The notes under the pieces: model-generated
What the model saw: the letters and a program-made list of their open reading frames with translations, nothing else
Told to the model about the DNA's origin: nothing
Databases searched by the model: none
Origin: an uncultured Muribaculaceae bacterium
GTDB lineage: Bacteria; Bacteroidota; Bacteroidia; Bacteroidales; Muribaculaceae
Assembly (NCBI GenBank): GCA_934675575.1
Contig: CAKUQQ010000006.1
Location: forward strand, 1 to 64,000
Reading direction: 5' to 3'
DNA: 64,000 bases
In this document: piece by piece, positions 63,947-64,000 of the stretch
Position numbering within the stretch: position 1 is the stretch's first letter
How the letters are laid out: each line of letters opens with the position of its first letter
Translations under genes and position numbers: made by a program

Positions 63947-64000
63947 GTAACAACAGGCGCACCACACCACCACACAAACAAAAACGCACAAAAAAGCCCC

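Noticed and set aside
63705..63989. A 94-residue minus-strand frame at the right edge.
   Set aside because: It overlaps a terminator and hairpins, and its Pro/Gly/Cys pattern follows the RNA structure instead of a protein.

Overview
The window reads as a chromosomal segment of a Bacteroidales bacterium, most like Muribaculaceae or Prevotella relatives; the family level is inference. Supporting signs are a fused lpxC-fabZ gene, a long NusB, DUF5606 and PorD (DUF4835) genes, C-terminal type IX secretion (T9SS) sorting-like domains, an NspC polyamine gene, methylmalonyl-CoA mutase for propionate/succinate metabolism, and many promoters of the Bacteroidetes form TTTG-N19..21-TAnnTTTG instead of sigma-70 boxes. 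No rRNA, tRNA, CRISPR array or insertion sequence was recognised.

Layout. 1-642: the C-terminal part of a tyrosine recombinase cut by the window edge. 724-4719 (minus): nspC, a PcrA/UvrD helicase and a lone HsdR-N-type nuclease domain, divergent from holA (4792-5856). 5889-8590: an outer-membrane barrel protein and a LysM/periplasmic-binding fusion. 8652-14952: dnaG and the mutA-mutB pair. 15215-18501: lpxD, lpxC-fabZ and lpxA of lipid A synthesis. 18667-26484: an Ig-like surface protein, smpB with a membrane protein, and gyrA with a TPR protein. 26818-32987 (plus): an N-domain-less ClpC, HtpG and two related secreted proteins of unknown function. 33098-42672: a cell-surface glycan locus with galE, wecB, an acyltransferase, two flippases, a CDP-glycerol-type transferase and an unusual nucleotidyltransferase-aminotransferase fusion. 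42790-46725: aroE, comEC, an NlpC/P60 lipoprotein and DUF5606. 46826-54353 (minus): a housekeeping run read as dnaN, exonuclease, porD, recN, nusB, yajC, ybbR, coaE. 54590-63262: an M13 peptidase, an ABC-F protein and a large GH85 endo-beta-N-acetylglucosaminidase with a T9SS-like tail. 63263-64000: no gene, but a promoter and several strong hairpins that look like noncoding RNA.

How it fits together. Most of the window is core genome: replication and repair (holA, dnaG, dnaN, gyrA, recN, pcrA), envelope building (lpx genes, the glycan locus, LysM, NlpC/P60) and proteostasis (clpC, htpG, smpB). Accessory character is concentrated at the left edge (recombinase), in the glycan locus and in the right 6 kb (glycan-degrading enzyme plus structured intergenic DNA). 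The most promising leads are the 39293-41107 fusion enzyme beside a glycerophosphotransferase-like gene, the tandem secreted pair at 31381-32987, and the hairpin cluster at 63835-63946.
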